Assembly: GCA_038222915.1 (NCBI GenBank)
Contig: JBBRHH010000236.1
Span: forward strand, 1-8,791
Direction: 5' to 3'
Origin: JBBRHH01 sp038222915
Lineage (GTDB): Bacteria > Planctomycetota > Phycisphaerae > Tepidisphaerales > Tepidisphaeraceae
DNA: 8,791 bases
Position numbers and translations under genes: made by a program. The notes beneath the pieces are model-generated. The model saw only the letters and a program-made list of their open reading frames with translations. It ran no database searches and was not told where the DNA came from. Within the stretch, counting starts at the first letter, position 1; every line of letters starts with the position of its first letter. Below, piece by piece: positions 1 to 7,409 of the stretch.

Positions 1-1405
1 ATGCGATATTGTCTGCAATGCTCAGCGGCAGTAGGAACGGATCCTGCAATACCAGCGCGACAGCGCCGCGAAGGCTTGCCAGCGTCAGCGTGCGAATGTC
101 CTGCCCTTCCAGCAAAACCCGCCCTTTCCAGGGATCAAAGAATCGCGGGATCAGCCCGACCAGTGTGCTCTTTCCCGCACCGGTGGGGCCAACCAGGGCG
201 ATGGTTTGGCCAGGGCGTGCTTCGAGATTGACCTCTTTGAGAACCGCGCGATCCTTTTCGTAGCCGAACGTCACATTCTCCAGAACGATATGGCCGCGTG
301 GCCCAGCCAAGTCAGCAAGCGGTTTCGCATCCGGCGACTCGCGCACGCCTTCTTGCGAATCCAGCAAGTCCAACACACGCCGGGCGGCGGCCTGCGCGCC
401 CGCGTAACTCCCGGACAAATACGCCAGCGTTTCAAGCGGTGAATAAAGCGAAATCAGATAGGCAAGAAACACGAGCAGGCTGCCCAGAGAGAGTGACCCG
501 CGCAAAACGTGCAGGCCGCCGATCAGAATGACGGCCGCCGTGCCCAAAGCCGTCACCGTGCCCGTCGCAACTTTGAACTGAAGCTGCGACGCCGTTGCGC
601 GAAGCGACGCTTCAATGGTGCGATCGGAGAGGCTTTGAAAGCTCCGGTCCTGATGCTCTTCGCGGCTAAAGGCCTGAACGACCGGCAGCGCGGTCAGCGT
701 CTGCTCAGCCAAGGTCATGATCTGCCCCTGCAATTCCTGCTGGGCATAACTTCGCTCGCTCATCGAAGTGGAGAAATAGCGGATGAGAATCGAAAGCGGA
801 ATCGCCGCCGCGATCGCGACCGCCGACAGCAGCCAGTCCATCCGCCACAGGACGACGAACATTGCGATCAGGCTGATGAATGAAGTGACGGCCGGAAGCA
901 CGACCCACAGGATCAGATCGCGCACGCAAGTGGTGTTGGTTGTGACGCGGCGGACAAGATCGCCGGTGCGATTTCGCCCATGAAACACAAGCGACAACCC
1001 TTGGAGATGGCCGAACAGATCGTTCCCCAGATCGGCAATCATCCGGCCGCCCAGATCGGCCTGCACGTGTGCAAGTGCAATCGAGACGATCTGCCGAAGC
1101 AGGAAAATCAAAATCGTTGCGCCTGCGAGCCATGCCAGAATTAGCGATGTATTGCCAGCGCCCGGCAAGGCCCCGAGCCAGCCGCGGTCGACAGCGCCGT
1201 GGCGCACCGTCAGCACGCGGTCGACAATGAGCTTGAGCGGCCACGGTTTCAGGATGTCGAGCCCCACGCCAATCAGCGTAAGGACCATTGTGAACGACAA
1301 TCCGCGTGAATGAGGCTTCGCATAGCACAGCATGCGCCACCACCAGGCCGATTGCGGTGTCGCATCTGCGGAGACCTGATCCTGCGGAATCGCCGCGTCG
1401 GTCAC
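1..1405 (-). CDS. Exporter-type ABC transporter, fused membrane and ATPase domains (3' end cut by window)
   Basis: This is an open minus-strand frame of 468 codons running off the left edge. The N-terminal part (about residues 35-340) is an ABC-exporter transmembrane domain with hydrophobic stretches near 38-60, 86-112, 165-187, 191-209 and 281-325. The ATPase domain starts near 373. It has an aromatic A-loop (FGY, 380-382), a Walker A motif GPTGAGKST (406-414) and a Q-loop (LVLQDPF, 452-457). The signature motif, Walker B and H-loop would lie beyond base 1. Such half-transporters normally dimerise in the inner membrane and export lipids, peptides or drugs; the substrate here is unknown. The chosen start is GTG at 1405, which overlaps the TGA of the upstream binding-protein gene (GTGA) and suggests translational coupling. 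A later ATG at codon 25 is the alternative. I am sure of the family and moderately sure of the start. Confidence 0.93.
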   Translation of the reverse strand, partial: MTDAAIPQDQVSADATPQSAWWWRMLCYAKPHSRGLSFTMVLTLIGVGLDILKPWPLKLIVDRVLTVRHGAVDRGWLGALPGAGNTSLILAWLAGATILIFLLRQIVSIALAHVQADLGGRMIADLGNDLFGHLQGLSLVFHGRNRTGDLVRRVTTNTTCVRDLILWVVLPAVTSFISLIAMFVVLWRMDWLLSAVAIAAAIPLSILIRYFSTSMSERSYAQQELQGQIMTLAEQTLTALPVVQAFSREEHQDRSFQSLSDRTIEASLRATASQLQFKVATGTVTALGTAAVILIGGLHVLRGSLSLGSLLVFLAYLISLYSPLETLAYLSGSYAGAQAAARRVLDLLDSQEGVRESPDAKPLADLAGPRGHIVLENVTFGYEKDRAVLKEVNLEARPGQTIALVGPTGAGKSTLVGLIPRFFDPWKGRVLLEGQDIRTLTLASLRGAVALVLQDPFLLPLSIADNIA

Positions 1406-2937
1406 GGTGCGGCCACTTTCCACCCAAATCCCATGGCTTGGAATCGCCGCTTGGAATCCTCAGACTTGATCTGATCCATTAAGCGTCCCATCAGATTTTT
1501 GTACTGCGACTCCTTGCCCACGCCCATGGGCTGAATCGCCGTCGCACACGGTACGTCGATCGCCATCGCCTCAACCTTGTCGCCGGCCGCCGCCGCGTTG
1601 CTGATGTAGACGATGACCGCGTCCAGCGCGTCGGTCCGCAGTTCGTTCACCAGCATGTCGCCCGTCGGGACCTGCACCTTGATGTTCCTGGTGATCTCGT
1701 CGGTAACACCAACGGTGTCCATGGTTCGCTTGGTGAGCGCGCCCAATGCACACTGCTTCTCGTGTCCAACGCCGACGCGTAGGCCGGGCATTCCGAGATC
1801 TTTCAATGACTTGACATTGTGCGGGTTGCCCTTGGGAACCAGAATCACCAACTGGTTACTGGAGATGTCGGACGTGTCGAGATACAAATCCGCGACTTGA
1901 TTCATGAACGTTGTATCGCAGGCGATATACGCGTCGGGATGCTGCCCGGCCTTCATCTGCGAAACCAAAATTCCGCAACCATTGTAAACGCGGGTGATCT
2001 TCACCCCTTCACGCTCTTCGAATGCCTGGATCGTCTGCTCGATGGCCGGACGGAGCATCGCGCCGGCAAACATGTTCAGTTGCGGCGTCTGCGCCCAGAC
2101 GTCGCCGTCCGCAACCTCAAACCCCATCTTCTTGAACGTTGCCAGGCCTTTGTCACTCGCGCCAAGATACCGGGCGAAGCGTAAGGCTTCGGTCGGTTGA
2201 ATCGTGCTCTTCAACACCGCAACGGGCACCGCCGACACGAGATTGTCCAACTGCGGCATCTTGACCATGTCCAGGCCTTCAAACTGCCGCACCGTCGAAT
2301 CGTACAAGAATCCGGCGTCCACCGAACCGATCTTGATGTCGTTGGCTACGTCGCTGATCGTCGCTTGAAAAACGATCGTCTTCGCCTTGATCGCGTCCCA
2401 GTTCCCGCTGTTCACAAGAGCCGAGCGAACAACTTTGCCAATGGCGGCCGTCTCCGGATTCGCCTGGGAGAGCCGAACATCGCCGGTCAGAATATCCTGG
2501 AGCGACTGTATGTTTTTAGGATTTCCCTTTTTCACCCCCAGCACCGGAGACTGCCGCGCCAGCGGAATTACCTCGGCGATCATGTCCTTTTGTTTGCCGA
2601 TCCCGATATAGCTGTCGTCGGATGGAATATACAGGTCGCCCTTCTTACTCACCTGGGCACTGGTCAACAGCACCTGTGAAGGGCCAAACTGGAGCTCAAT
2701 TTTCGCACCTGTTTCTTTTTCATAATCCTTGGCAATCGACGTCACCGGCTTCTGGACATTGGCGGCGCAATAGACGAGAAGCGTCGGCTGGGCAGCGCCG
2801 CCGGGGGCCGCATGCGACTTTCCATGGAAGTCGACGAACAAGAACACCGTCAGCGCGGCGATGGCAACGATCGACGTCAGGAACAAAAGCCAGGCAAGAT
2901 TGGCTCGGCCAGCACGCATCGGCAGTCTTTTATTCAT
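1402..2937 (-). CDS. Membrane-anchored protein with two tandem ModA-like substrate-binding domains
   Basis: The 511-residue product has a basic N-terminus (MNKRLPMRAGR) and one hydrophobic helix at about 13-35, so it is either anchored or a long signal peptide cut near SHA/AP (41-44). Two homologous ModA-type (type II periplasmic binding) domains follow, at about 52-275 and 286-508. Matching blocks include LLVYCAAN with LNMFAGAM, VKKGNPKNIQSLQD (135-148) with VPKGNPHNVKSLKD (367-380), and the C-terminal ends FKKMGFEV and FQAMGFGW. ModA proteins are normally about 250 residues with one domain, so this is a tandem fusion. The Ser that contacts oxyanion in the first ModA loop appears replaced (AAN in domain 1, AGA in domain 2), so a molybdate ligand is uncertain. 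The gene sits 9 bp after the secreted-protein gene and overlaps the exporter gene. An alternative start is Met7 at 2919; neither has a strong ribosome site. Confidence 0.92.
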   Translation of the reverse strand: MNKRLPMRAGRANLAWLLFLTSIVAIAALTVFLFVDFHGKSHAAPGGAAQPTLLVYCAANVQKPVTSIAKDYEKETGAKIELQFGPSQVLLTSAQVSKKGDLYIPSDDSYIGIGKQKDMIAEVIPLARQSPVLGVKKGNPKNIQSLQDILTGDVRLSQANPETAAIGKVVRSALVNSGNWDAIKAKTIVFQATISDVANDIKIGSVDAGFLYDSTVRQFEGLDMVKMPQLDNLVSAVPVAVLKSTIQPTEALRFARYLGASDKGLATFKKMGFEVADGDVWAQTPQLNMFAGAMLRPAIEQTIQAFEEREGVKITRVYNGCGILVSQMKAGQHPDAYIACDTTFMNQVADLYLDTSDISSNQLVILVPKGNPHNVKSLKDLGMPGLRVGVGHEKQCALGALTKRTMDTVGVTDEITRNIKVQVPTGDMLVNELRTDALDAVIVYISNAAAAGDKVEAMAIDVPCATAIQPMGVGKESQYKNLMGRLMDQIKSEDSKRRFQAMGFGWKVAAP

Positions 2938-2946
2938 AGTGTCATC

Positions 2947-4098
2947 TCAACGTGCTGCGCGGCGCAGCAGCACGAGACCAGTCAAAACCAAAACCGCGGT
3001 CGCCAGGCCAATTCCAACCAATCTCATATCCAGATGAACGATCGATGAAAATGCAGTGTAATGGGTCGCACCGGAATCTTGAGCAGCGGCGGAAGGCTGC
3101 GTCGTGACGGCGGCGACCGCCGACAATCCTGGTGGGATCGGAACCGGGGTGCCACCCTTGATCAATGCCGGCCGGACAATCGGCGTCCGCCCCTCGATCA
3201 GCGAATTCCAATCAGCGGCAATCAAAAGGTCCACGCCGGGATTCAACTCCTTCACCTCGCACGAGCAAGAGCTGGTAAGGAATCGCGCCACGGCCCGCAC
3301 GTTGTCAATCGTCAGTTCAGCGCCAAACATGGGCGGCATTGCACGCCCGCGTCCAAAAACGGCGAACACCGCCGGGCCGGATTCTTCGATCAACTTGCGA
3401 TCGATCCCGGTCAACATCCGGACAAAAGGCCGCTCAGCCGGATCGGTCCGCGAAATGCGCACAATCGCAAATCCAACTTTCAACGGAAGGTTGGAGAGCA
3501 GATCAACCTGCTCGCCTCCGGGACCCGCGCCGTTCGGGTCGGTGAGGTCGGGCAACACAATTTCGCCTTCCATCTTTTTCAGTTGCTCCGCCAGCATCGT
3601 CGCGGCAGCCGAATCCCTTTCAGCATCGCCGCCCTCGAGCAACACATAAACCGCCGATGTGCCGGTCATCAATTTCTGGGAAATCGCCCTGCGCGCCGGC
3701 GAGTCGAGGAGCGTGTTCAGCTCACCCGTCACCAATCCCCCGGTCCATGCAACCGGCACGTTGGGTTCGGTCGCAGGATATTGAACGCTCACCAGGGGCA
3801 GCGCCGATTCGACGGCGGGGACGACCAAGCCATTCAGCAAATGTGAGACGTTCACGTCGTCAGCCAGGAGATTGGCATTGACGGCAAGCCCAGTCCCCTT
3901 GCGCACCGCCTCGATCAGGCTCTGCTGCTCGCGGGAAATATCTTCCGAGCGATATACGGTCATCTGATACGCCCCCGCCGGCCACCGCTCCAGCGCGTAC
4001 CGAAACACCGGCACGTTGCACGCCGCCGCCGGCATCGCGCAGAACCAAACGGCCAATGCAAGCGCCGCGCGGAAGATATTCTTCCTCAAATGTGGCAT
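2947..4098 (-). CDS. Uncharacterised secreted protein with Cys-Ser-Cys motif and C-terminal membrane anchor
   Basis: The 383-residue product begins with a signal peptide (basic RK at 5-6, hydrophobic 9-21, then AMPAAAC). The Cys at 27 follows AAA, which could be a relaxed lipobox or a signal-peptidase I site. The mature N-terminus, CNVPVFRYALERWP, resembles from memory a set of uncharacterised planctomycete proteins. The globular part (27-305) includes a DSPARR segment (132-137) and ends with SSCSC (276-280) followed by KELNPGVDLLIAADW (283-297). A Pro/Ala-rich low-complexity linker (about 310-345) leads to a single transmembrane helix at 359-378 with an RRAAR cytoplasmic tail. The protein therefore faces the periplasm and is tethered at its C-terminus. 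It is the first gene of the operon with the tandem ModA protein and the ABC exporter. I do not assign a function; a thiol-linked or accessory receptor role is a guess. No clear ribosome site precedes the ATG. Confidence 0.88.
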   Translation of the reverse strand: MPHLRKNIFRAALALAVWFCAMPAAACNVPVFRYALERWPAGAYQMTVYRSEDISREQQSLIEAVRKGTGLAVNANLLADDVNVSHLLNGLVVPAVESALPLVSVQYPATEPNVPVAWTGGLVTGELNTLLDSPARRAISQKLMTGTSAVYVLLEGGDAERDSAAATMLAEQLKKMEGEIVLPDLTDPNGAGPGGEQVDLLSNLPLKVGFAIVRISRTDPAERPFVRMLTGIDRKLIEESGPAVFAVFGRGRAMPPMFGAELTIDNVRAVARFLTSSCSCEVKELNPGVDLLIAADWNSLIEGRTPIVRPALIKGGTPVPIPPGLSAVAAVTTQPSAAAQDSGATHYTAFSSIVHLDMRLVGIGLATAVLVLTGLVLLRRAAR

Positions 4099-4160
4099 AA
4101 ATGACTCAGACCGACGCGAGAAACAAGGCTGCGCAGCCGCTGACTACGCCTCCATCGAAT

Positions 4161-4177
4161 ACTATACGTCATATGAC
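4161..4177 (-). promoter_or_regulatory. Candidate -10 element with adjacent palindrome upstream of the transporter operon
   Basis: On the minus strand a perfect 10-bp palindrome, GTCATATGAC (4168-4177), lies one base upstream of TATAGT (4161-4166), which matches the bacterial -10 consensus at five of six positions. The start codon of the secreted-protein gene is 62 bases downstream. No convincing -35 box sits at the expected distance. The palindrome could be an operator or activator site, or chance. The arrangement suggests the operon has its own promoter and need not depend on read-through from the Hsp70 gene. Confidence 0.3.
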
Positions 4178-4201
4178 AGGGCGTTGATCGTTCATCCGCC
4201 A

Positions 4202-7012
4202 TCAATCAATCCGCAATCCGCGCGGCAAACTTTCTCCGAACACGCTCCGCTGCTCCTGTTCCCGCAGTCGGCCGCCCTTTAAAATAAGCTGCGCAAAATG
4301 TTCGTTCCCACCGTTTTTTTCCAGCCACTGCAACACCGCTTCACGTGTCGCTCCAGACACATCGCGATACCGATCGCCAGTCATGCGCGTCATCTGCACC
4401 AGCGAAAACCCACCCCCCTGCCCAACGTCCTTCGTTTGCATCAGTGCACCGGCCCATCCCTCGACAACGTCAACACCAATCATTGCGTTCAACGGTCCAT
4501 ACACAGGCACACGCGCGCCAAGTCTTCCGATCGCCCACATCGCCGCTTCTCGTATCGCCGCGATCCTCTCGCGGCCCAGCAGTTCCACCAGTAAATCGCC
4601 GATCTCCACCTTCATCGGCAGCTTCAAATGTTCCAGCGCTCCCAGCACACGCAACATTTCCGCAAGCTCATGCGGACCAATCTTTGCGGATGTCGCCGGC
4701 TTTTTAACCTTCGACCGCATCGCAGCCAAAAGCGGCTCGGCCAACGTCTGCTGTTGCCCAAGGCTTAGACCGCCCGCGATCCGCCGCCACAGAATCCACC
4801 ACTCGGCGCGGCACAGTTCATTCCTGGCGTGAATCACCTTGGCCCCGAACAGCCTCCAGTTTTGTGCCACCCGCCAATCGTCGACAGCAAGACCATACCC
4901 CGGCCGCAAAGAAAAACCCGTCAGGTTCAGCCAGCGCGCTTCATGATTCTCCCCAAGCCGCCGCCCAGCCACCACATCCATCAGCGTCTTCCAAAAACCC
5001 CGCATCAACGTCGACGGCCATTCATGACGCGACATCGCCGTCGCCTCTTCCAGACGCTTCACCAACCCTTCCGGCCGATCGGTATTTCCATTTTCGTTGC
5101 GTGCAAAACTTGCACGAATAAGCGCATCACACCTCGCCACCGTCCCCTCATCCACCACGCCCTCGGCCTCACCGGCTCCTTCATGCTCGGCAACATCGGA
5201 ACGCACCGCCGATCGCACATCAAACTGCAGTCGCCATTTCCGATCACCCTGCGCCTCTGCACACCACAGATCAAGCGTGCCAATCTCCGTAAGTCGCGCG
5301 TGCAGATTGACTGTGACCGTATCAGCCGCCGTCTGCCGCCCCGATTGCAGCACTGTCCGTATCGGCGGCAGCGCCGTCATCTGCTCCGGATCAACAGCGA
5401 GAAGAGCGCCAGGCTTATCGACGGTGCGCGTGCTCGAAACATACAGCGGAAACTCAACCGGCTGACGGATCAGCAGATCGAATCGACGGCCCGAAAGATC
5501 GACATCCTGCCCCTCTTCCACACCGGCCGGTAAAAGACAAATCGCCTTACGCTCCTGCCCGTGGCCAGCCTCTTCCACACCAATGTAATATGAATGAGCA
5601 AGGCCGCCGGAGATGCGCACACCAAAGCCGCGCCGAACCATTCCGTAATAAGCCGCGCCCCGCGACACCGCCAGATCGAGGCGATCATTATCCAAAACAA
5701 CCGGCGTCCACGCCTCTCCCTGAAACCATCCGCCCAAAACCTCCAGCAATCGCGCACGCAACACCGGCGACTCAAAGAGCCCCCCATTGAATAAAATCAG
5801 ATCCGGCCGCGCAGCGTGTTCGCCCTCCCTACCATGCGCACGCAGAAACGCAGCCAGGTACCGCGTGATCGCCGCATCCGGCGCATACGGAAGTCCAAAC
5901 TCCTGAAACCCCGATCGCCGGCTCAAAGGTCGATCGTCGATTTCTGCATTCGGAAGAAAACCGTCAACCAGCAGCTTCTCCACTTCATCGCGAGACACGT
6001 CGATCTGGATTGCGCCGCCAATCAGTCGCGATCCACCGGCCGAGATATTGATTACCGCGCGCTCCCCCGGGTCCTGACCAAGCAGCGTCTCCTTGACGAC
6101 CCGGCAACTCCGCACCAGTTGTCCCCACTGCCGCGGATCCAACTTCGCCCGTCCCTGCTCATTGAGTTTCTGTTCAACATGATGCGCCAGTGCCAGATCC
6201 AGATTGTCGCCGCCGAGAATCAGGTGTTCGCCAACTGCCACCCGATGAAAGATTATTTTCCCAGCGTCGCCGCGCCGTACGCGGATCAGCGTAAAGTCCG
6301 AAGTCCCGCCGCCGATGTCACACACCAAAATGGTCTGTCCCGCCTCAACCTGTTTCTCCCACCGCTCGCCCTGCGCGTTGATCCAGGCATAAAACGCGGC
6401 CTGCGGTTCCTCGAGCAACACCACCCGCGCGATCCCGGCGCTTGTCGCAGCCTCCACGGTTAACTCGCGCGCAACTTCATCAAACGAGGCGGGCACGGTC
6501 AGGACGACATCCTGTTCCGCCAGCGGATACGATGGAAAACGATTATCCCACGCCGCCCGGATATGCGCCAGGTAACGCCGGCTGGCTTCGACCGGTGACA
6601 CCCGCTCCACATCGGCTGCACCGTGCCATGGGAGAAGCGCTGCCGTCCGATCGACGCCCCCATGACTAAGCCAGGATTTCGCGGACACGACCAATCGCCC
6701 CGGCACGGCCGCTCCCTGATCTCGTGCAAACGCCCCCACCACGAACCGCGGCGCATCCGCGTCCCACGGCATCCGCAACGCGCCGCCGGCCGCCTCCGCT
6801 TCCGTCGCTTCGTATAAAAAAGAAGGCAATGTTTCCCGCGCCTCCACCTGCCCCGGCGCGACCAGTTGCGGCGTCGCCAAATCCACAACCAACCAGGTCT
6901 TCGCAGCCGTATCCACAAACGCGACGGCCGAGTTGGTCGTACCCAGGTCGATCCCAACAACATACCGTGGAGCCTGATTGTCCAGTTCCAGTCCCATCCA
7001 CCAATGATACAC
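4202..7012 (-). CDS. Hsp70-family (DnaK-like) ATPase with long C-terminal extension
   Basis: The 936-residue protein has an Hsp70/actin-fold ATPase domain over about residues 17-465. Visible motifs are phosphate-1 GIDLGTTNSAVAFVD (20-34), EEPQAAFYAW (201-210), phosphate-2 CDIGGGTSDF (231-240), GGDNLD (267-272) and the adenosine-site segment ILFNGG (406-411). A beta-rich region with weak resemblance to a substrate-binding domain follows (about 470-600). Then comes a roughly 330-residue helical, Trp- and Arg-rich C-terminus (about 605-936) of the kind seen in large bacterial Hsp70 relatives (possibly the DUF3731 type). Classical DnaK is about 640 residues and ends in a helical lid and acidic tail, so this is not DnaK. 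The product is probably a cytoplasmic ATP-driven chaperone-like protein with unknown clients. The start is GTG at 7012, with AGGGGAGGA 13 bases upstream; an in-frame ATG at 6997 is the alternative. Confidence 0.93.
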   Translation of the reverse strand: MYHWWMGLELDNQAPRYVVGIDLGTTNSAVAFVDTAAKTWLVVDLATPQLVAPGQVEARETLPSFLYEATEAEAAGGALRMPWDADAPRFVVGAFARDQGAAVPGRLVVSAKSWLSHGGVDRTAALLPWHGAADVERVSPVEASRRYLAHIRAAWDNRFPSYPLAEQDVVLTVPASFDEVARELTVEAATSAGIARVVLLEEPQAAFYAWINAQGERWEKQVEAGQTILVCDIGGGTSDFTLIRVRRGDAGKIIFHRVAVGEHLILGGDNLDLALAHHVEQKLNEQGRAKLDPRQWGQLVRSCRVVKETLLGQDPGERAVINISAGGSRLIGGAIQIDVSRDEVEKLLVDGFLPNAEIDDRPLSRRSGFQEFGLPYAPDAAITRYLAAFLRAHGREGEHAARPDLILFNGGLFESPVLRARLLEVLGGWFQGEAWTPVVLDNDRLDLAVSRGAAYYGMVRRGFGVRISGGLAHSYYIGVEEAGHGQERKAICLLPAGVEEGQDVDLSGRRFDLLIRQPVEFPLYVSSTRTVDKPGALLAVDPEQMTALPPIRTVLQSGRQTAADTVTVNLHARLTEIGTLDLWCAEAQGDRKWRLQFDVRSAVRSDVAEHEGAGEAEGVVDEGTVARCDALIRASFARNENGNTDRPEGLVKRLEEATAMSRHEWPSTLMRGFWKTLMDVVAGRRLGENHEARWLNLTGFSLRPGYGLAVDDWRVAQNWRLFGAKVIHARNELCRAEWWILWRRIAGGLSLGQQQTLAEPLLAAMRSKVKKPATSAKIGPHELAEMLRVLGALEHLKLPMKVEIGDLLVELLGRERIAAIREAAMWAIGRLGARVPVYGPLNAMIGVDVVEGWAGALMQTKDVGQGGGFSLVQMTRMTGDRYRDVSGATREAVLQWLEKNGGNEHFAQLILKGGRLREQEQRSVFGESLPRGLRID

Positions 7013-7025
7013 GGCCCGTCGTTTA

Positions 7026-7034
7026 TCCTCCCCT
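7026..7034 (-). promoter_or_regulatory. Ribosome binding site supporting the GTG start of the Hsp70 gene
   Basis: AGGGGAGGA on the minus strand is a strong Shine-Dalgarno match. It ends 13 bases before GTG (7012) and 28 bases before the alternative ATG (6997). The spacing is a little long for GTG but far too long for ATG, so it favours the GTG start. Confidence 0.55.
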
Positions 7035-7088
7035 CACAACGGCCGCTTCCCGCCAACCGATCGAGCATCGCCGGAAATCCTCAGCCAG

Positions 7089-7346
7089 CTACATGCGCGG
7101 GTCGTCAGGACCGTCTCCCATGTCCTCCTCCTTCAACAGATTCAGCAGATCGACAAAATCGGCGTCGTCAAGTTCAAACCAATCGGGGATCGCAGCGATC
7201 GAACACCCGCGCACCCCCGCCAACGCCTCAAGCACCCGCGCACGTAAATCCGGGTCGGTAATTTCACGAATTCGAACCATCAGCTGATGATACCATGCGT
7301 CCGATTTGTCACCCGAACGCACCTCGGCTGTAAATCCATTTGACAT
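7089..7346 (-). CDS. Small acidic protein of unknown function upstream of the Hsp70 gene
   Basis: The ATG at 7346 is preceded by a good Shine-Dalgarno sequence (AAGGGGAA, 7355-7362, about 8-10 bases upstream) and opens an 85-codon frame ending in TAG. I do not recognise the family. The product is soluble, with no signal peptide or membrane segment. The middle (about 23-50) looks helical and the C-terminal third is strongly acidic (ELDDADFVDLLNLLKEED, then DGPDDPRM). The Hsp70 start lies 76 bases downstream on the same strand, so the two genes are probably co-transcribed. A small acidic partner beside an Hsp70 could be a co-factor or client adaptor, but that is only an inference from position. 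The ribosome site and the ordinary (not Arg-rich) composition argue that this is a real gene. Confidence 0.68.
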   Translation of the reverse strand: MSNGFTAEVRSGDKSDAWYHQLMVRIREITDPDLRARVLEALAGVRGCSIAAIPDWFELDDADFVDLLNLLKEEDMGDGPDDPRM

Positions 7347-7409
7347 GCCATCCGTTCCCCTTTATTCACTCCTTCGGCGACATAACATTCAAACCTGGAA
7401 TCAACACCA
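7347..7409. promoter_or_regulatory. Divergent intergenic region, probable back-to-back promoters
   Basis: These 63 bases separate the start codons of two divergent genes (small acidic protein leftward, oxidoreductase rightward), so both promoters should lie here or extend into the coding ends. I see no strong -35/-10 pair in either direction. TTGAAT on the minus strand is a possible -35 for the leftward gene. The minus-strand ribosome site AAGGGGAA (7355-7362) is inside this region. The rightward gene has no clear Shine-Dalgarno sequence before its ATG. Confidence 0.4.

Noticed and set aside
705..1427. 240-residue minus-strand open frame over the ABC exporter
   Set aside because: It is Arg- and Gly-rich with no domain motif. 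The adjacent frame of the same strand encodes a clear ABC exporter with Walker A and Q-loop, so this is a shadow.
3061..3846. 261-residue plus-strand open frame antisense to the secreted-protein gene
   Set aside because: Its composition (Arg, Gln, His, Gly) is typical of reverse-complement frames in GC-rich DNA. The minus-strand frame has a signal peptide, a membrane anchor and operon context.
4127..4138. 12-bp palindrome GGCTGCGCAGCC followed on the minus strand by TTGTTTCTC, considered as a terminator for the Hsp70 gene
   Set aside because: As a hairpin it gives only a 4-bp stem with a 4-base loop and the T-tract is interrupted, so it is too weak to call.
4829..5533. 234-residue plus-strand open frame antisense to the Hsp70 gene
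   Set aside because: It is Arg/Pro/His-rich with no family features and lies wholly inside a well-supported Hsp70 coding frame on the other strand.
6541..6552. DnaA-box-like TTATCCCACG
   Set aside because: It is a single imperfect copy inside the Hsp70 coding frame, with no cluster or AT-rich region.
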